Assembly: GCA_024279935.1 (NCBI GenBank)
Contig: JAJRQZ010000149.1
Coordinates: 1 to 37,541, forward strand
DNA: 37,541 nt
Reading direction: 5' to 3'
DNA from: Bacteroidota bacterium
Lineage (GTDB): Bacteria; Bacteroidota; Bacteroidia; Bacteroidales; F082
Under the pieces are notes generated by a model. It made no database searches. It saw nothing but the letters and a program-made list of their open reading frames with translations, and was not told where the DNA came from. This document shows, piece by piece, positions 35,627-37,541 of the stretch. The position numbers and the translations under genes were made by a program. Within the stretch, counting starts at the first letter, position 1; every line of letters begins with the position of its first letter.

Positions 35627-36793
35627 TCAATATACGAAACTGCCGTAGGCAGAAGATATGGTCAATCGTTTATTGGGGTATTCCTCAACTCTACCAATAA
35701 CTTTGGCATCTACCCCAAAGGATTTTGAGATACTTATGATATCAGCCACAATATCCTGTGGCACATATAGTTCCATACGGTGGCCCATATTGAACACCTT
35801 ATACATCTCCATCCATTCAGTACCCGATTGTTGTTGAATTAATTTAAACAAGGGGGGAGTTTCAAACAACTTGTCTTTAATAATGTGTAAATTCTCGATG
35901 AAATGAAGGACTTTTGTCTGGGCGCCCCCGCTACAATGTATGATTCCGTTTATTTGCCGGCGGTATCTTCTTAAAACTTCTTTGATGATCGGAGCATAAG
36001 TCCTTGTTGGGGCAAGCACAAGTTTTCCTGCATCAACACCATCAACCTCTGTCATGTCGGTTAGCCTCATGTTTCCGGAATAAACCAGTCCGGCAGGCAC
36101 GGAGGGGTCAAAACTCTCAGTATATTTTTTCGCAAGGTATTTCCCGAACACATCGTGGCGGGCAGAGGTTAGCCCGTTGCTCCCCATTCCTCCGTTATAT
36201 TCTTCCTCGTAGGTCGATTGCCCGAAAGAAGCCAGGCCTACAATAAGGTCGCCGGGCTGGATATCATTCTCGACAACATCTTCCCTTTTCATCCTTGCAG
36301 TTACAGTGCTATCAACAATTATCGTACGAACAAGATCTCCTACATCAGCTGTCTCGCCTCCCGTGAGGACCATATTGATATCCATTTCGCGCATTTTGCC
36401 GAGAAAGGACTCGGTTCCGCTTATAATTTCGGCAATAACTTCGCCGGGAATAAGATTTTTGTTCCTGCCGATGGTTGAAGAAAGCAAAATATCGTCGGTG
36501 GCGCCTACACAAAGAAGGTCGTCGGTATTCATCACTACGGCATCTTGTGCAATTCCCTTCCAAACGGAGACATCCCCGGTTTCCTTCCAATAAAGATACG
36601 CCAACGAAGATTTTGTGCCGGCCCCGTCAGCATGCATTATGTTGCAGTATTCATCATCGCCGCCTATAACATCAGGGATTATTTTACAAAATGCATTCGG
36701 GTACAGTCCTTTATCAAGGTTCTTTATTGCTGAATGAACATCTTCCTTGGAGGCAGAAACCCCTCTTTTATCGTATCTGGATTGGGAATTCAT
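35627..36793 (-). CDS. purM: Phosphoribosylformylglycinamidine cyclo-ligase (AIR synthase)
   Basis: PurM closes the imidazole ring in purine synthesis: FGAM plus ATP gives AIR, ADP and phosphate. The 388-residue protein is the longer Bacteroidota form. Diagnostic segments are SRYDKRGVSASKEDV, the ATP/substrate region MHADGAGTKSSLAYLYW, the metal-binding DAVVMNTDDLLCVGA, LTGGETADVGDLV and GLASFGQSTYEEEYNGGMGSNGLTSARH (split here by short insertions). IHCSGGAQTKVLHF and FNMGHRMELYV are the late conserved parts. The gene is monocistronic as far as can be seen, 68 bases downstream of the OmpA-type gene on the same strand. It places purine synthesis next to purine catabolism, with no evidence of shared control. 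Confidence 0.95.
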   Translation of the reverse strand: MNSQSRYDKRGVSASKEDVHSAIKNLDKGLYPNAFCKIIPDVIGGDDEYCNIMHADGAGTKSSLAYLYWKETGDVSVWKGIAQDAVVMNTDDLLCVGATDDILLSSTIGRNKNLIPGEVIAEIISGTESFLGKMREMDINMVLTGGETADVGDLVRTIIVDSTVTARMKREDVVENDIQPGDLIVGLASFGQSTYEEEYNGGMGSNGLTSARHDVFGKYLAKKYTESFDPSVPAGLVYSGNMRLTDMTEVDGVDAGKLVLAPTRTYAPIIKEVLRRYRRQINGIIHCSGGAQTKVLHFIENLHIIKDKLFETPPLFKLIQQQSGTEWMEMYKVFNMGHRMELYVPQDIVADIISISKSFGVDAKVIGRVEEYPNKRLTISSAYGSFVY

Positions 36794-36861
36794 TATCTAT
36801 CCAACATTCTTATTAATACATCGGTTAAAGCAGATCCGTGTATAAACGGTTCACTAAACCA

Positions 36862-37541
36862 TTAATTATTAAATGTTAACTTATGTGTTTTCTTGTTGAA
36901 GCTGAAATCACCGAACAGTTTAAGTGCATTATCCCCAAAAACAAGTCCGTAACGCAATTTATGCTTTACTTTTAGTCGTACGTCCTTTACGGTTTTGTTT
37001 GCAATAGTAATCTCGGGGATAATAATAACAGCATTGTTCCTAATGGAATTATCAACAAGTATTTCTTCGGCATTGCCTTCAAAATCCTCTTTACCGATTG
37101 CGCCGCCTTTCAGCAAAGTTAGAGCTTTGTCGAGCGATATCATGGCTTCCGAGTGCCTGTCGTAGGCAAATTCCTCATAATAACCCATGATCACGCAAGT
37201 GGAGATGAAAGTCCCTGTGTTTTTTTCTTCCTTAAAGATGGTTGAATTATCATCGGGATTTATAAGGACATTCAATTCTTTTATATCGATATTGGTCGCT
37301 GAGGGCACATAGTCCTTTCGCAGCACCCTGAATTCCGTTCTCCTGTTAAGTTGATGTGCGAGTTCCTTTTCTTTTTCCGTCTGAAGCGAATTAATGAAAT
37401 CCTCTGTTAGTTCGGTACCTTCCTTAAAATCAACACCATTGCGGCTAACAGTTTTCTTAAGTATCCTCGGCACGCGCTCGCCATATCCTTTGGCAATAAG
37501 CCTATCAGGTTCTATTCCCCTTATTATCAGATAGTCCACAA
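36862..37541 (-). CDS. OmpA-type protein with C-terminal retropepsin-like domain (5' part outside the window)
   Basis: Only the last ~226 residues are in the window. The GTG at 37539 that could serve as a start is internal, because the first visible residues (DYLIIRGIEPDRLIAKGYGE) are mid-way in an OmpA C-terminal peptidoglycan-binding domain, which ends at HQLNRRTEFRVLRKDYVP. After a ~25-residue linker, residues ~105-225 resemble a retropepsin-like aspartic protease fold: a YDRHSEAMIS strand-turn where proteases have DTGAS, KALTLLKGGAIGKEDFEG, IPEITIANKTVKDVRLKV and GLVFGDNALKLFGDFSF. The catalytic D is kept but the TG is not, so activity is uncertain. Location would be the outer membrane or periplasm. 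The fold assignment is by pattern only. Confidence 0.7.
   Translation of the reverse strand, partial: VDYLIIRGIEPDRLIAKGYGERVPRILKKTVSRNGVDFKEGTELTEDFINSLQTEKEKELAHQLNRRTEFRVLRKDYVPSATNIDIKELNVLINPDDNSTIFKEEKNTGTFISTCVIMGYYEEFAYDRHSEAMISLDKALTLLKGGAIGKEDFEGNAEEILVDNSIRNNAVIIIPEITIANKTVKDVRLKVKHKLRYGLVFGDNALKLFGDFSFNKKTHKLTFNN

Overview
The window looks like a chromosomal segment of an anaerobic Bacteroidota (Bacteroidales/Marinilabiliales-like) bacterium. Evidence: four large secreted proteins end in type IX secretion (T9SS) C-terminal sorting domains; several promoters carry the Bacteroidota -7 box TAnnTTTG; Shine-Dalgarno sequences are largely absent; and housekeeping genes have Bacteroidota-type lengths and order (PASTA protein, T9SS protein, RluD-type synthase). 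Species cannot be assigned from the sequence alone.

Region 1 (1-6,100): the 3' end of a 5S rRNA gene and its terminator close an rRNA operon. Two large T9SS cargo proteins follow: a BNR/sortilin-type propeller protein split by a one-base frame change in a run of six T, and an FnIII/YCF48-propeller protein. A strong terminator and a ~177-bp palindromic MITE-like element come next.

Region 2 (6,100-13,440): housekeeping and envelope genes: an outer-membrane beta-barrel protein, a 42-residue lipoprotein, uracil-DNA glycosylase, a methyltransferase, RdgB, and the PASTA / T9SS protein / RluD-like operon.

Region 3 (13,441-33,112): a ~20-kb purine (urate/xanthine) catabolism island related to the E. 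coli xdh-yge-ygf-ssnA region, which has been linked in gut anaerobes to oxygen-independent urate breakdown. It has three transcription units. A leftward mocA-like/xdhC pair matures the molybdenum cofactor. A divergent rightward operon holds ygfK, two PLP fold-type II enzymes, xdhD-like, ssnA, a membrane-GNAT protein and hyuA. A facing leftward operon holds xdhA (FeS/FAD), xdhB (molybdopterin), ygeY and ygeW. Two different molybdenum hydroxylases would act on purine rings, SsnA and HyuA would open rings, YgeY and YgeW would process ureido intermediates and recover carbamoyl phosphate, and a PLP lyase would finish the carbon skeleton. A canonical 2,3-diaminopropionate ammonia-lyase (YgeX/DpaL) is absent. 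Two unusual PLP enzymes, a TrpB-like one with a GAHKVGA lysine motif and a zinc-ribbon threonine-synthase-like one, sit where it would be expected. They are the most novel part of the window. No transporter, carbamate kinase or regulator is present.

Region 4 (33,113-37,541): a ~390-bp spacer with a 76-bp palindrome and a 17-bp tandem duplication at a start codon; a secreted VIT/vWA protein with a T9SS-like tail; purM (purine synthesis) on the minus strand; and the C-terminal part of an OmpA-type protein fused to a degenerate retropepsin-like domain, running off the window.
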